Assembly: GCF_963666745.1 (NCBI RefSeq)
Contig: NZ_OY762961.1
Location: 3,766,992 to 3,830,991, forward strand
Reading direction: 5' to 3'
From: an uncultured Desulfuromonas sp.
Lineage (GTDB): Bacteria; Desulfobacterota; Desulfuromonadia; Desulfuromonadales; Desulfuromonadaceae
Length of the DNA stretch: 64,000 nt
Below are positions 17,791 through 26,872 of this stretch, piece by piece. Both the position numbers and the translations under genes were made by a program. Numbering within the stretch: position 1 is the first letter of the stretch; the number at the start of each line of letters is the position of its first letter. A model generated the notes under the pieces. It searched no databases, had not been told where the DNA came from, and saw nothing but the letters and a program-made list of their open reading frames with translations.

Positions 17791-17896
17791 GTTTATGGAT
17801 ATTTTTTATAAGCTACTTAAATTATTAAATATATTATTTGGATTTGTGCGTAGAAAGGAAGGGTGGGATGGTTTTTTTTTGCATTTTTGCGAAAAA

Positions 17897-19282
17897 TTAT
17901 CGCGGCAAATAATCTTCTTTGCGAATCTGGTACTTCTTCAATTTGCGATAAATTGTGGCCATATTCATACCGGCCTGACGTGCTGCTTCTTCAACATTGC
18001 CTCCGGTGGAGCTAAGCAGGTTGATCAGGTAACTGGTTTCGAATTCGCCCAATGCCTGGGCATAGTCTTCAGAAGAGGCCAGAGCGGGAACGGTATGATT
18101 CGTGGCATCCACGGTGATGAATTGGGAAAGGACAGAGAGACTGATCTGGTCGGCACTTTCCAGCGTCATACAGGCTTCAATGACATTTTCCATTTGGCGG
18201 ATATTGCCCGGCCAGTCGTAAGCGCACAACAGTTGCATGGCTTCCGGAGTCAGACCCTGAACGCTGGTGCCGAATTTGTTGTTTTGCTGGCGGATGAAAT
18301 GGGCGGCCAGCAGTGGCAGATCGGAGAGGCGCTCACGTAAAGGGGGCAAATGGATGTTGACGACGTTGAGGCGGTAAAAAAGATCTTCCCGGTAGCGCCC
18401 TTCGTCCATCTCTTCCTGCAGATCGGCATTGGTCGCTGAGATGACTCTGACATCCACTTTAATTGGTTTCGTGTCGCCAATGCGCATAAATTCCTGCTCT
18501 TGAAGAAAGCGCAGCAGTGTTTTTTGCACATTCATCGGCAGATTGCCGATCTCATCGAGAAACAGAGTGCCGCCGTCAGCGGTTTCGAGAATCCCTTTGC
18601 GGTCGCTGCCGGCTCCGGTGAATGCGCCTTTTTTATAGCCGAACAGCTCACTTTCCAGAACCGATTCCGGCAAGGCACCGCAGTTGATTGCCATGAAGCG
18701 CTGATTGCGGCGAGGTGAATTGTGGTGAATGGCCTGAGCGATCAGTTCCTTTCCGGTGCCGGATTCACCGGTGATCAACACCGAGGTGTCACGAACGGCG
18801 ACTTTTTTTACCGTTTCCAACACCGATTTGAGACCGGAAGAGGAGCCGATAATATTGTCGAACGAGAACTTGTCGGACAGTTCTTTTTTGAGTTCAAGAT
18901 TCTCTTCGGCAAGTTGGGTGTGATTGAGGGCATTTTTGACCCGGTACAGCAGTTCTTCCGGCTCAAACGGCTTGGTCAGCATGTCGTAGGCGCCTTTGCG
19001 CAATGCCTGAATTGAGGTTTCCACCGTGGCATAGGCGGTGATCATGATCACCGGAACGCGCTGGTCTTTGGCGCGAATTTTCTGCAGCACTTCGAGGCCG
19101 TCCATGCCGGGCATTTTAATATCGCTGATCACCAGGTCATAGGTGTTGGCTTCAAAATCTTCAACCGCCTCAAAAGAGCGGGTGTACGATTTGACCTGAT
19201 AGCCGCTGTCCTTAAGCACGGCCTCCATCATGCGGCACAGCCCTTCCTCGTTATCAATCAACAACACACGCTGTGTGCTCAT
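17897..19282 (-). CDS. Sigma-54-dependent response regulator (NtrC family)
   Basis: The 461-residue protein has an N-terminal receiver domain with phospho-acceptor Asp54 (VISDIKMPGMDG) and an AAA+ domain with Walker A GESGTGKE, the sigma-54-contact loop GAFTGAG and the DEIGNLP Walker B region. A C-terminal Fis-type helix-turn-helix ends it (EEAARQAGMNMATIYRKLKK). It overlaps the kinase gene by 4 bp, so the pair is a two-component system. The only -24/-12 promoter seen nearby is that of the transporter directly downstream, its likely target. Confidence 0.95.
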   Translation of the reverse strand: MSTQRVLLIDNEEGLCRMMEAVLKDSGYQVKSYTRSFEAVEDFEANTYDLVISDIKMPGMDGLEVLQKIRAKDQRVPVIMITAYATVETSIQALRKGAYDMLTKPFEPEELLYRVKNALNHTQLAEENLELKKELSDKFSFDNIIGSSSGLKSVLETVKKVAVRDTSVLITGESGTGKELIAQAIHHNSPRRNQRFMAINCGALPESVLESELFGYKKGAFTGAGSDRKGILETADGGTLFLDEIGNLPMNVQKTLLRFLQEQEFMRIGDTKPIKVDVRVISATNADLQEEMDEGRYREDLFYRLNVVNIHLPPLRERLSDLPLLAAHFIRQQNNKFGTSVQGLTPEAMQLLCAYDWPGNIRQMENVIEACMTLESADQISLSVLSQFITVDATNHTVPALASSEDYAQALGEFETSYLINLLSSTGGNVEEAARQAGMNMATIYRKLKKYQIRKEDYLPR

Positions 19283-21222
19283 AGCAGGTACTCCTCACTG
19301 TCCAGCGGCAGGCGTACCGTGACCGTGGTGCCCACTCCTGGAGTGCTGGTCATGTGAATACTGCCGTGATGCTGTTCAATAATCTGTTTGGAAATCGCCA
19401 GGCCCAGGCCGGTGCCCTTTTCCTTGGTGGTGAAAAAGGGTTCAAAAATGCGCTCAAGAATCTCCTGCTCAATACCGACACCGGTATCGCGGAAGATAAT
19501 CAGAATGTCCTCGTTGTCGCGCCGGGTCTCCACTTCCAGGCGGCCATGGTTCTTGATGGCGCCTCCGGCGTTAAGGATCAGGTTGATTGCCACCTGGCGC
19601 ATCTGGTCACCATCAATATTCAGCTCAGGCAGTCCGGGGCTGAGATTTTTAACAATGGTGACATGGTGCATATCGGTATGGTTGGCGGCAAAGTCGACGA
19701 TCTGATCCAGTAGAGCGTTGATGTCAGTTTTCTCCAAGACTGATTTCGGAGTGCGGGCGTAACTGAGCAGATCCTGGACGATTTTGCGACAGCGTTTGCT
19801 CTCCCGTTTGATCTCGTGGATGTAGTGGTAATTCGGGTCGTCTTCGCCGATCTTGCTCTCAATATAACCGGCGTAGCCGAGAATAACACCGAGAGGGTTA
19901 TTGATCTCGTGAGCCACTCCGGAGGAAAGTACGCCGAGGGAGGCCATTTTGCCATGTTGAGCCAGGCTGGCCTGCATCTCCTGGTTTTGGGTGATGATTT
20001 CGGTCATGCGGTTGAACGTCTGGGCGAGTTCGCCGAGCTCATCGTTGCTGTGGATATGCATCTGTTCGTCCAGATGCCCCTTTTTAACGCGGCGGATCAC
20101 GCGAATCATTTCCCGGATCGGATCGGTGAACACCTTGGAGGCGTAGCTGACCAGCAACACACAAATCAGGCTGGTGATCAGGGTCACAGCGAGAGTCAAC
20201 TTGGCGCTGTTCCAACTGATGGTGTTCGCGGCTTCGTAAAACTCATCCTCGTAACAACCGACAGCGACAATCCAGTCCCATGGTTTGAAATATTCATAAC
20301 GGACAATTTTCATCCGTGCCTGCTCACCATCGCCCCAGGGGTAACGGATCCAGCCCTGTTTCTTTTCGCACATCTCACGGATGAATTCATGGCCACTGCG
20401 ATCCCGGATGTCGATAAAATTCTGCCCTTCATCTTCCGGATGAATTGTGAACGTACCTTTGCTGTTCATGCAGAAAATGTAACCGGTCTTGCCGACCTTC
20501 TTCTGCTTGATTTTATCCTTCAAGTCGTTGAGCGCCTGCTGCTCAAACAACATGTCGGTATAACTTTCCGAAATATAACCGGCTGCAGCGATGATCCAGT
20601 CCCATTGGGGAAAATACAGATAGGCGGCGAGTTTCTCACGAAACAGGGTGTCGCCAAGGGCTTCGTTGCGCCATGGATAGCGGATCAGGTTGAGCTCCCC
20701 CGGCCCTGAAGCCTTAGCGGTTTCAACCATTTGGCGGATAAAGAAGCGACCATCGCCATCTTGCTCATCAATGATGTTTTCCTGCTCTCGGGCGACATGG
20801 ACCTGAAGCGTTCCGTCGCTGGTGAGCGCGTAGAGATAACCTGTTTCTCCGATGTTGACCTGTTTCAACTGTTTGCGAACACGTTGCTGGGCGACTTTGA
20901 GCGAAATCTCGCCGTTTTCAACCAGACGTTGTTCAGCGGTCACCATGTTCTCGGCAATTTTAGCCAGGGTCTTCAGCTCGGTAATGAAGTCGTCTTTGCG
21001 TTCCTGCTGATAAACCTGGAACTGCTGATGATGGGATTCGAGCAAATGTCTGGTAAACGCCGCCATATGCTCCAGATCATCCATGCTTGCTTTGTTGATG
21101 CCCTGGCGTGCCAGGTCCACAGAGGTGTAACTGACGACACCACCAACAATAATCAGTGGAATCAGCACCAATGGTAAAACGACCACCAGCATTTTCCAGC
21201 GTAAGCGTAGATTTTTCATCAC
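19279..21222 (-). CDS. Sensor histidine kinase with two periplasmic Cache-type domains
   Basis: The 647-residue protein has a membrane helix at residues 9-32 and a large periplasmic part with two similar Cache-type units (KQVNIGETGYLYALTSDGTL and KKKVGKTGYIFCMNSKGTFT both carry the G-TGY signature, and both are followed by RYPW). A second membrane helix lies near residue 345, followed by HAMP, a HisKA domain with H-box AHEINNPLGVILGYAGYI, and a HATPase with DTGVGIEQEILERIFEPF and [11 protein letters not shown]. Cache domains often bind small carboxylates or amino acids. With a SatP-like transporter nearby, an organic acid is a reasonable but unproven ligand. Confidence 0.93.
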   Translation of the reverse strand: MMKNLRLRWKMLVVVLPLVLIPLIIVGGVVSYTSVDLARQGINKASMDDLEHMAAFTRHLLESHHQQFQVYQQERKDDFITELKTLAKIAENMVTAEQRLVENGEISLKVAQQRVRKQLKQVNIGETGYLYALTSDGTLQVHVAREQENIIDEQDGDGRFFIRQMVETAKASGPGELNLIRYPWRNEALGDTLFREKLAAYLYFPQWDWIIAAAGYISESYTDMLFEQQALNDLKDKIKQKKVGKTGYIFCMNSKGTFTIHPEDEGQNFIDIRDRSGHEFIREMCEKKQGWIRYPWGDGEQARMKIVRYEYFKPWDWIVAVGCYEDEFYEAANTISWNSAKLTLAVTLITSLICVLLVSYASKVFTDPIREMIRVIRRVKKGHLDEQMHIHSNDELGELAQTFNRMTEIITQNQEMQASLAQHGKMASLGVLSSGVAHEINNPLGVILGYAGYIESKIGEDDPNYHYIHEIKRESKRCRKIVQDLLSYARTPKSVLEKTDINALLDQIVDFAANHTDMHHVTIVKNLSPGLPELNIDGDQMRQVAINLILNAGGAIKNHGRLEVETRRDNEDILIIFRDTGVGIEQEILERIFEPFFTTKEKGTGLGLAISKQIIEQHHGSIHMTSTPGVGTTVTVRLPLDSEEYLL

Positions 21223-21259
21223 GACAACAGTTGTCCTTTTTTATACGCTACTGCCAGGA

Positions 21260-22372
21260 CTACGGCGAAGAATGGCGTTCGTTACCGGTATCCGGTAAGG
21301 CAAACGCACGGCGATAATGGCGGATTTCTGTAAAGGCAATCTTGAAGGCACTGGCAATCGGTACGCCGATAATCATGCCGAGTACACCGTAGAGTTTGCC
21401 ACCCATGACAATGGCCAGGATCACCAGCACCGGATGCAGGTTGGCAACGCGCGAGATGAGAATCGGGATCAGAATGAAATTATCCAGAACCACTTGGGCA
21501 ATGATCACATAGAGGATGACGATCCACCAGAATTGTCCGCCCATCCCGAGGTCGACAGCCGCAATAAGGATGCCAGGAACCATACCGGCAATCGGGCCGA
21601 TATAGGGGATCAGGTTGGTGACTCCGGCAAACAATCCAAGTAGCGGTGCATAGCGAATGTCGGTCAGGCTCAGCCCGGCAGTAACGACGGCTCCGATGAT
21701 GGCCGCTTCAATGATCCGTCCACGGACAAAATGGGCCATCTGCCGACTGACGAGAAACGACAGGTCGTGGGCCATTTCAAAGTAGCGATTCGGTGCTAGC
21801 GAGACCAGTCCGCGCATGATGGTCGTGCCATCGCGCAAAAAGAAAAACGAGAAGATCGGCACCAGAATCATCAGGCTTCCCAGTTTTAAGGCGGATTTTG
21901 GTGTCTGTACCAGAATAAACGAGAGTACCTGCTCCGCCGTAGAACGAACCGTGTGGGTCAGATCATATTGTTCGAGAAACGGAAAACGGTTTTGCCACGA
22001 GGCCTGAGCTTCACGCAGATAGGTGATCAGCTGGGAGGTATAACGGGGAAAATCGGACAACAAGGAGCCCCACATATTCTGTGTGTAGGGAATCAGCCAG
22101 CTGCCTAGAAGCAACAGCGTTGCCGATATCATAAAAAAGACACTGAAGATCGCCCGCGTGCGAGACACGTGACGTTTTTCAAGGCCATTCACCAGGGGAT
22201 CAAGGAGAAAAGCCGTGATCAGAGATAATAGCAACGGAACAAACAGGCCAGACGCTGCGGAGCGCAACATGACGGTAATGGTCGATGCCGAGGAAAAGAT
22301 CGCCAGACCGCTGGCTATCGCCGCCGTCATGGTCAGGTAGAACAACAGAAAGTGTGCTTTGTTCAGGTTCAT
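21260..22372 (-). CDS. AI-2E family transporter (PerM/TqsA-like permease)
   Basis: The 370-residue polytopic membrane protein has eight or so hydrophobic segments and the family core GLFAGVTNLIPYIGPIAGMV followed by VLDNFILIPILISRVANLHP. The family includes the quorum-signal exporter TqsA and Na+/H+ antiporter-like members, so substrate cannot be told from sequence. It sits 37 bp upstream of the histidine kinase on the same strand and 21 bp after the cNMP-binding gene, so these genes may share a transcript with the two-component system. Confidence 0.9.
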   Translation of the reverse strand: MNLNKAHFLLFYLTMTAAIASGLAIFSSASTITVMLRSAASGLFVPLLLSLITAFLLDPLVNGLEKRHVSRTRAIFSVFFMISATLLLLGSWLIPYTQNMWGSLLSDFPRYTSQLITYLREAQASWQNRFPFLEQYDLTHTVRSTAEQVLSFILVQTPKSALKLGSLMILVPIFSFFFLRDGTTIMRGLVSLAPNRYFEMAHDLSFLVSRQMAHFVRGRIIEAAIIGAVVTAGLSLTDIRYAPLLGLFAGVTNLIPYIGPIAGMVPGILIAAVDLGMGGQFWWIVILYVIIAQVVLDNFILIPILISRVANLHPVLVILAIVMGGKLYGVLGMIIGVPIASAFKIAFTEIRHYRRAFALPDTGNERHSSP

Positions 22373-22393
22373 ACCAATCGCTCCGTCTGTCCG

Positions 22394-22918
22394 TTACGAC
22401 TGCGGAGATTCCTTTTCATCGAGGCGGTGTTGCAGGCTGCGTAGTTGCAGTGTTGCTGTTTGCAGCCGTTCACTGATCATTTTGGTCAGTCCGAACAGAA
22501 TACGATTGGCGATTTCCGGATGTTTGTCTGAGGTGGCCAGCAGATCCGAGCGGAATAAGCCCAACAATTCACAGGATTCTGTTGTGCGGGCGGATACCGT
22601 TCGTGGTGCGGGAGAGGCCAGGGTGGTCTCGCCAAAAAAGTCACCAGGACCGAGAACGGTCAACTCCTCTTCACGATCATGCTTGTCACGCGTGAAAATA
22701 ATGACGCTGCCGTTGCGGATGATATACAGACCTGAGCCGGGGTCGCCCTCTTCAAAAACGGTTTCATGGCTTTTGTAATTACGCACATGGATCAGACGTT
22801 CGAGATAGGTCAGATCCCGCTTGCCAAGCTCAGAAAAAACCGGGATCTTGGCCAGAAAACCCGCAAGGGTTTCCTCCTCGTTTTTTGAGCGGAAAATGGA
22901 TTCCCACAACCCGTTCAT
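22394..22918 (-). CDS. Cyclic-nucleotide-binding domain protein
   Basis: The 174-residue protein is essentially one cNMP-binding beta-roll: FSELGKRDLTYLERLIHVRN, then EGDPGSGLYIIRNGSVIIF and the phosphate-binding cassette GPGDFFGETTLASPAPRTVS with the typical Glu and Arg. A C-terminal helix follows (ISERLQTATLQLRSLQHRLD), but there is no DNA-binding domain, so it is not a CRP-type regulator. It may tune a partner by binding cAMP or a related nucleotide. It heads the group that continues into the AI-2E permease and the two-component genes. Confidence 0.88.
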   Translation of the reverse strand: MNGLWESIFRSKNEEETLAGFLAKIPVFSELGKRDLTYLERLIHVRNYKSHETVFEEGDPGSGLYIIRNGSVIIFTRDKHDREEELTVLGPGDFFGETTLASPAPRTVSARTTESCELLGLFRSDLLATSDKHPEIANRILFGLTKMISERLQTATLQLRSLQHRLDEKESPQS

Positions 22919-23110
22919 GTCGTCACTCCTTTTTTATGCCATGGTAGACAACAGGTTTGTATCACTGCGGCTGAAGAGAGGTTACAGTCTGATCTGAGTT
23001 GTAACTCGCGGGGCTTGCAATGACCACGTCCGTTTGTGCACAATTCATGGAGTCCTTTGCGAAATGCCGTGCGTGTTTTTTTGCAAAGACCTCATTGTAA
23101 AACGTGATTA

Positions 23111-23123
23111 TACCAACATGGTA
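23111..23123. promoter_or_regulatory. Palindrome TACCA-N3-TGGTA between the cNMP-protein gene and uvrC
   Basis: A 13-bp inverted repeat stands about 190 bp upstream of the cNMP-protein start and 98 bp upstream of uvrC. On the minus strand it is embedded in CCTTACCATGTTGGTATAAT and would overlap a -10 box. A close relative (TTACCAA-N2-TTGGTAA) lies at 35782-35797 in front of another gene. The resemblance suggests a shared DNA-binding protein, but two sites are thin evidence. The rest of the 300-bp gap shows nothing recognisable. Confidence 0.3.
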
Positions 23124-23220
23124 AGGCAAGACCAGCAAAAACGTTTGACCTCCCTGCGGTTGACAGGTCTCTGCGGGGTTGTTAACGTCATGACGGCTGC
23201 TCTCTTTTCGGAAAAATGTG

Positions 23221-25059
23221 ATGAACTCCATTCTTGATCTCAATCTGTCTCTGGTTGCCACCCGTCCCGGTGTTTATCTCATGTCCGATGCGGATGGCCG
23301 GGTTCTCTATGTCGGCAAGGCGCGTAATCTGCGGGCTCGCCTGCGCAATTACGTTCGGGGTGAAGACAGCCGTGCCCACGTACAGTTTCTGCTACGTCGC
23401 GTTGTTCGTGTCGAGACCATTGTCACGGATACGGAGAAAGAAGCGCTCATCCTTGAAAATACCCTAATCAAAAAGCATAAGCCGCGCTATAACATTAATC
23501 TGCGTGACGACAAAACTTATGTGTCCTTACGCATCGACATCAACGAACCCTTTCCCGGGATTCAGATCGTACGTCGGGTCAAGCGAGATGGTGCACTGTA
23601 TTTTGGCCCTTATTCTTCAGCGGGTGCCCTTAAAGAAACCCTTAAAGAGCTCTATCGGATTTTCCCTTTACGGCATCATCGTTGGCAGCAATGCCGACGC
23701 CGGGAGCGGCCCTGCCTTTTCTATCAAATCGGCCAGTGCAGTGCTCCGTGCCATGGCAAAATCAGTCAGGAAGAGTATCGCAAACTTGTTGATACCGTCG
23801 TTGCCTTTTTGTCTGGTCGCCACGACGATGTCATCCAATTGCTGCGCGATAAGATGGCCAAGGCTGCTGAAGCGATGAATTATGAAGAGGCCGCCCGTTT
23901 GCGCGACCAGATTAGGGCTATGGAGCAAACCATCGAACAGCAGAAGGTGGTTACTGCCGATGGCTCGGATAGTGATGTAGTTGGTTTGCACCGTGAAGGA
24001 GGCGAAGTCGAAATCTGTTTGTTGTTCGTCCGTGCCGGTCGCCTGGTCGGACGGCGTAGCTATCTATTAAGCTGGACTCTTGATGAAGATGAATTGCTTG
24101 CCGGTTTTCTTCAGCAGTATTACGGTCGTGACACCCTGATCCCACCGAAAATTCTTTTGCCGCTTCTCCCAAACAGTGCGGAAATACTTCAGTTGTGGCT
24201 CAGTGAACGGCGTGGCGCAAAGGTTCATCTTCAAGTGCCGAAACGCGGTACGCGCAGTGAATTGCTGGAATTGGCCAATAAAAATGCTGTGGAGAGTTAT
24301 CGTGAGCGCGGTGACCGCCGGGAGGCTCGCACTGCCGTACTGGAAGAGATCCGCAAGGCTTTGGGGTTGTCACGCTTGCCGCAGCGGATGGAATGTTACG
24401 ATATCTCCAACGTGCAAGGTCAGTATAGTGTCGGCAGCATGGTTGTGACCACCGATGGTGAGCCAGATAAGGCTGCTTATCGTCATTTTAGGATCAAAAC
24501 TGTTGAGGGGGCGGATGATTTTGCCTCATTGCATGAAGTGCTGACCCGGCGACTGACGCGCGGACTCGACGAAGATGATTTACCGGACATGCTGTTGATT
24601 GACGGGGGTAAGGGGCAGCTGGCCATGGTGGATGATGTGTTGACCACCCTGAACCTTCACTCTCGTATTGATCTGGTGTCTATTGCCAAAAGCCGCGTTA
24701 AACGCAATGTGCGTGGTCATGCCGTAGAGCGTAGTGAAGAGCGGTTCTTTCGACCGGGGCGAAAAAATCCCGTGTTGCTCCGTCAGGGATCACCGGCTCT
24801 ATTTATGCTCGAACGCCTGAGAGATGAGGCGCATCGTTTTGCGATTACTCACCATCGCAAATTACGCAACAAGTCAACGCTGGAATCAGAGTTGGATAAT
24901 ATCCCCGGTGTTGGCCCGGGACGGCGCAAAGCATTGCTTAAACATTGTGGCAGTGTTGCCAAGGTAAAAAAGGCTTCGCTCGATCAGTTGAAGCAGACTC
25001 CCGGTTTGCCGGAGGGGGTCGCCCAGTCCGTGTACGCCTATTTTCATTCGACGGAATAA
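23221..25059 (+). CDS. uvrC: Excinuclease ABC subunit C
   Basis: UvrC makes the dual incisions of nucleotide-excision repair. The 612-residue protein has the N-terminal GIY-YIG nuclease (RPGVYLMSDADGRVLYVGKA), a Cys-containing linker (CLFYQIGQCSAPC), the UVR motif near residue 205 (MNYEEAARLRDQIRAMEQTI) and the RNase-H-like second nuclease core (YDISNVQGQYSVGSMVV; LLIDGGKGQL). A helix-hairpin-helix pair ends it (LDNIPGVGPGRRKALL). The ATG at 23221 is preceded by an in-frame GTG at 23218. It is the only plus-strand gene between the kinase group and the ext operon. Confidence 0.97.
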   Translation: MNSILDLNLSLVATRPGVYLMSDADGRVLYVGKARNLRARLRNYVRGEDSRAHVQFLLRRVVRVETIVTDTEKEALILENTLIKKHKPRYNINLRDDKTYVSLRIDINEPFPGIQIVRRVKRDGALYFGPYSSAGALKETLKELYRIFPLRHHRWQQCRRRERPCLFYQIGQCSAPCHGKISQEEYRKLVDTVVAFLSGRHDDVIQLLRDKMAKAAEAMNYEEAARLRDQIRAMEQTIEQQKVVTADGSDSDVVGLHREGGEVEICLLFVRAGRLVGRRSYLLSWTLDEDELLAGFLQQYYGRDTLIPPKILLPLLPNSAEILQLWLSERRGAKVHLQVPKRGTRSELLELANKNAVESYRERGDRREARTAVLEEIRKALGLSRLPQRMECYDISNVQGQYSVGSMVVTTDGEPDKAAYRHFRIKTVEGADDFASLHEVLTRRLTRGLDEDDLPDMLLIDGGKGQLAMVDDVLTTLNLHSRIDLVSIAKSRVKRNVRGHAVERSEERFFRPGRKNPVLLRQGSPALFMLERLRDEAHRFAITHHRKLRNKSTLESELDNIPGVGPGRRKALLKHCGSVAKVKKASLDQLKQTPGLPEGVAQSVYAYFHSTE

Positions 25060-25103
25060 GCCATGCCGTTTTATATCTGAGATTCACCGTCAAGTTCACA
25101 GAC

Positions 25104-25139
25104 AAACAGCCCCCGCAGGAAATCCTGCGGGGGCTGTTT
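25104..25139. terminator. Bidirectional hairpin between uvrC and extKL
   Basis: AAACAGCCCCCGCAGGA and its exact complement form a 17-bp stem ending in TTT on both strands. It lies 44 bp after the uvrC stop and 23 bp after the stop of the convergent cytochrome gene, so it can end both transcripts. Confidence 0.85.
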
Positions 25140-25162
25140 GCTTGTCCGTTGTGAGCAGTGAC

Positions 25163-26512
25163 TTACAGACCGTCAGACTTGATCTTGATAGTCTCTGTCC
25201 ACTCCTGCCATTTCTGGGCAGAAGTCTGCTTGGTGCCGAAAGGCAGATACCACAGCTCGACAGTGACATCCATTTCGCTCTCAAGGGTTTTGCGAACCAT
25301 TTTGCCCTGAGCGTTCTTCACGTCCTCAGTCGGGTAGAAGATCTCGAAGCGATGCTCGATCTCTTTTCCGGGCGGCAAGCCGGTCTCTTCAATAATGCCG
25401 CTCTTCTCGTAAGGTCCGCGACCCATAACGTCGCTGCGACCAAACTGCTGAGGTGTCGGCATGAAAATCATTTCTTTGTTGAAAATTTCCCCTTCTTCTT
25501 TTGTTTCAGCGCGTACCGACAGAACCAGTCGGTTAGGGGTCGGTCAGCCATCAGGGATGGAGTGACCAGCGTTGTTCTTCATCTCAACGCGAACAACGGC
25601 TTTCGGGGTCATCTTGCTGCCGTCACGCCAGCGAACGCCGTACGCTTCAACATCAAAGTCAACAGCCATCTTTTGCATGGTGGGATCGCTGTAGCTCAGG
25701 ATCTTGTGACCCAGGCCGGATTCTTCCATGTGGCATTCCTGGCAGGTCTTGTGGCCGCCGTGAGCGGTGTAAGACCACAGGTAGCTGCCGTACAGAGTGG
25801 CGCACTGCGTGGGGTTCTCCAACTCAAGGTTGGGACCGAGACCGTGGCACTGACCGCAGAAGATCGACTCGTTCATGATCGGGCTGACCTTCATTTTGCC
25901 GAAGTGCTCGTCTTCGTGCTCACCCTCGTTGAAACCGTAAACCGTGTCACTTTGCGGATAGCCGTCGGTCCACTTGTGGGTGATGGCCATGCGGTTGTGG
26001 CAGATCAGGCAGTTGATGTTGAGGGCCAGCAGCGTTTCTTCGTACTTGGCACGCTCTTCGGTTTTGCCTGCTTTGGCAGCGTCGTACCAGCTGTACAGTG
26101 TCTGAACCAGCTCAACAGCAACCGTGTCCTCAGCGTCAGCCAGTTGCGGCAGGTGACACTTGGCGCAGCCCATCAGGTGCTCAACCTTGACATCTTCGGG
26201 TTTTTCAACGCCGGAGTAGGCCCAGGACATGAAGCCGTTTTTCATCGCGGTGATCATGGTCGCCGCGGTGCGGCCGGTACCGTACATGGGACGGGCATGG
26301 GGGGACGCCGCCCAGTCGTTATGAATTTCTTCGTGGCAGTCAATACAGGCGGTTGAGTCATACATCTGAATCAACTCGTTCAAAGTCTTGGCCTTGCCTT
26401 TGGTTGCTGCGATGGTGCCGTCACGGCCAACGCCGGCGCCGAGGGCGAAGACGCAGCTCGCGCTGACGAGCACGATCAGCAATGAAAGGCTGATGTTTTT
26501 AATTGATTTCAT
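25163..26512 (-). CDS. extKL: Pentahaem c-type cytochrome, ExtKL-like, probable selenoprotein (in-frame UGA at residue 323)
   Basis: A Sec signal peptide (cleavage likely after VFA) precedes five CXXCH haem sites: CIDCH, CAKCH, CLICH, CGQCH and CQECH. After NNAGHSIPDG comes a single TGA (25544-25546), and the same frame then continues as PTPNRLVLSVRAETKEEGE for 126 more residues to a normal stop. The protein-like continuation, the intact frame and a SECIS-like hairpin just 3' argue for selenocysteine rather than a pseudogene. Gene order after ExtI- and ExtJ-like genes identifies it as the ExtKL position; I recall, with moderate certainty, that the Geobacter protein was also split at this place. 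It should carry electrons at or near the outer surface. Confidence 0.82.
25515..25533 (-). promoter_or_regulatory. Candidate bacterial SECIS element
   Basis: On the minus strand ACCGAC and GTCGGT form a perfect 6-bp stem around the loop TGGTTCT. The loop begins 16 nt after the in-frame UGA and has G at its second and third positions. Bacterial SECIS elements recognised by SelB need a short hairpin about 16-37 nt after UGA with a G among the first two loop bases, as in E. coli fdhF, whose loop carries GGUCU. Fit is good by eye; folding energy was not computed. Confidence 0.7.
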
Positions 26513-26593
26513 TGTCTTTTCCTATTGATGTGCGTAAAAGAGACCCGCATCTTGCGATGCGGGTCTCAGGGTCAAGCTATGATCGCGAAAAAA

Positions 26594-26827
26594 TTAGCAG
26601 CCGGTCAGCATGTCGTTGCCAGCAGCAGGAGCTTTGCCCGCGCCTTTTTCTACGCTCATTTCCACTTTGTCGCCTTCGGAGATTCCGCTGGCGTCAGATT
26701 TGGAAACTTCAACAGTTACTTTGCTGCCTTTTACTTTAACGACTTCGCCTTTAACACCGGCGAAAGCTGCGCAGCTCAGGCCACCAATAAATGCAGCAGC
26801 AGCCATCAGTACGATCATTTTTTTCAT
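26594..26827 (-). CDS. extJ: Small exported protein, ExtJ-like
   Basis: The 77-residue product has a clear signal peptide (MKKMIVLMAAAAFIGGLSCA, cleavage near AFA-GVKG), then a small beta-rich region (GVKGEVVKVKGSKVTVEVSK) resembling an OB-like fold, and ends in GNDMLTGC with a terminal cysteine. AAGGAGAAACACC precedes the ATG. It is placed between the porin and the cytochrome, as ExtJ is in Geobacter ext clusters. The biochemical role is unknown; a periplasmic link between porin and cytochrome is conceivable. The name depends mostly on position and size. Confidence 0.75.
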   Translation of the reverse strand: MKKMIVLMAAAAFIGGLSCAAFAGVKGEVVKVKGSKVTVEVSKSDASGISEGDKVEMSVEKGAGKAPAAGNDMLTGC

Positions 26828-26872
26828 GGTGTTTCTCCTTAAGTGATTGAAATATAACCAGGAAGTCTTCGC

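Noticed and set aside
25544-25546. Pseudogene or sequencing-error reading of the UGA in extKL
   Set aside because: Frame, sequence quality after the UGA and SECIS-like hairpin favour recoding; kept as a refutable alternative in the finding.
25142-26356. 404-codon plus-strand frame opposite the cytochrome gene
   Set aside because: It is the antisense shadow of extKL; the minus strand has signal peptide, haem motifs and operon context.
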